Source: JBHIDJ01 sp046760105 (GTDB taxonomy: Bacteria > Pseudomonadota > Gammaproteobacteria > Acidiferrobacterales > SPGG2). Taken from it: a stretch of 6,773 nucleotides of DNA. The notes beneath the pieces were generated by a model. It searched no databases. It saw nothing but the letters and a program-made list of their open reading frames with translations, and was not told where the DNA came from. The stretch spans positions 1 to 6,773 of the forward strand of contig JBHIDJ010000155.1 of assembly GCA_046760105.1 (NCBI GenBank), given 5' to 3'. The translations under genes and the position numbers were made by a program. Positions 6,186-6,773 of this stretch are shown here, one piece after another (positions within the stretch are counted from its first letter, which is position 1; the number at the start of each line of letters is the position of its first letter).

Positions 6186-6525
6186 TCTTGAACTCCCACC
6201 CATCCCGGGCAAACGTTACTTCACAATCGGTGAGGTCAGCGAGCTTTGTGCGGTAAAGCCGCACGTGCTCCGCTATTGGGAGCAGGAGTTCCCACGATTA
6301 AAGCCGGTAAAGCGCCGCGGTAACCGGCGTTACTACCGGCGCCAGGACGTTGTTCTCGTTCGCCAGATTCGCAACCTTCTATATGTCGAGGGCTTTACGA
6401 TCAGTGGGGCACGCAATAAGCTCGCGATGGACGACCCACAGGATGATATTCGCGAGCGTGAGGAAGTCGTCAAGATGCTCATCAACAATCTGGAGGATGT
6501 GCTTGCGCTGCTCGACGGGCGCTGA
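6166..6525 (+). CDS. MerR-family DNA-binding protein
   Basis: A 119-residue predicted transcription regulator. Residues about 18-40 (YFTIGEVSELCAV, then VLRYWEQEF) form the typical MerR helix-turn-helix, and KRRGNRRYYRRQDV (about 50-62) is the wing. A helix with IRNLLYVEGFTISGARNKL (68-85) completes the winged-helix domain. The tail (about 92-116) is acidic and heptad-like (REREEVVKMLINNLEDVLALL), fitting a dimerisation coiled coil. There is no ligand or metal domain: the only cysteine is Cys28, so metal sensing is unlikely. A similar MerR gene follows ihfA and precedes tRNA-Pro in Pseudomonas, but I know of no established target. ATG 6166 overlaps ihfA by 20 nt and has only a weak, distant AAGGA, so expression probably depends on translational coupling. 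Stop TGA 6523-6525. Confidence 0.9.
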   Translation: MLDPADNLELPPIPGKRYFTIGEVSELCAVKPHVLRYWEQEFPRLKPVKRRGNRRYYRRQDVVLVRQIRNLLYVEGFTISGARNKLAMDDPQDDIREREEVVKMLINNLEDVLALLDGR

Positions 6526-6562
6526 TTCTTTTCCCCTCTGTTCTTCGGTATCATCGTATTTT

Positions 6563-6660
6563 CGTTAGTCGTTAGTCGTGAATCGTAAGTTGTGAGTTGC
6601 CGGCGGTTTGCTGTTCACGATTTATGGTTCACGCTTACGACTCACGGCTTACGGACGACT
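6563..6660. repeat. Palindromic array of 7-base units next to tRNA-Pro
   Basis: The left arm is five contiguous heptamers of consensus CGTNART (6563-6597; CGTTAGT twice, then CGTGAAT, CGTAAGT, TGTGAGT). The right arm carries the reverse complement, YTNACG-type units, at 6613-6619, 6620-6626, 6627-6633, 6634-6639 (six bases), 6640-6646 and 6647-6653, then GACGACT to 6660. The centre (6598-6612) is unique and GC-rich (TGCCGGCGG). The element ends on the base before the first nucleotide of the tRNA. Heptameric arrays of this sort occur between genes in various proteobacteria, but I cannot name a function. No coding potential or transposase is seen. Confidence 0.8.
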
Positions 6661-6737
<77 letters not shown>

Positions 6738-6773
6738 AATTCTTCTTCACGAATATTCACTTTTAACAAGGTC

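Noticed and set aside
6549..6554. TATCAT as a -10 element for the tRNA-Pro gene
   Set aside because: No matching -35 is found at the proper distance and it lies over 100 nt from the mature tRNA.
6563..6660. Heptamer array as a CRISPR
   Set aside because: Units are 7 bp, contiguous, without spacers, and inverted across the centre; a CRISPR has longer repeats with unique spacers in one orientation.

Overview
The window carries the translation-and-IHF operon thrS-infC-rpmI-rplT-pheS-pheT-ihfA, followed by a small MerR-type regulator gene and a tRNA-Pro(GGG) gene, all on the + strand. Both the gene order and the protein sequences point to a gammaproteobacterium. ThrRS, IF3, L35, L20, PheRS and IHF-alpha read like E. 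coli/Pseudomonas orthologues. The ihfA-merR-tRNA-Pro tail and the four-cysteine segment in PheS resemble Pseudomonas-type rather than enterobacterial genomes. Base composition is moderately GC-rich. I cannot name a species.

Layout: the 3' half of thrS (1-924) holds a good sigma70-like promoter candidate (712-740) about 190 nt before infC. infC (929-1456) starts four bases after thrS, at an AUC codon placed behind a strong Shine-Dalgarno. rpmI (1497-1694) starts at UUG and rplT (1717-2076) at AUG. A strong intrinsic terminator hairpin (2100-2135) separates the ribosomal-protein part from pheS (2242-3285) and pheT (3416-5815). A palindromic array of 8-base units sits between pheS and pheT. ihfA (5844-6185) follows pheT closely and overlaps the merR-like gene (6166-6525) by 20 nt. 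A second palindromic array, of 7-base units (6563-6660), directly abuts the tRNA-Pro gene (6661-6737). The last 36 bases are AT-rich and show nothing I can identify.

How it works together: two aminoacyl-tRNA synthetases, an initiation factor and two 50S proteins form a translation module. A DNA-bending protein and a putative regulator are attached to its end. The sequence suggests three control layers. IF3 autocontrol is likely through its AUC start. Transcription is probably attenuated between rplT and pheS; there is no Phe-rich leader peptide, but the end of rplT can pair with the terminator. pheS and pheT both appear to have weak ribosome binding sites.

I see no wholly new system. The most interesting points are the two repeat elements of similar build, the possible translation-coupled attenuator, and the clustered non-AUG starts.
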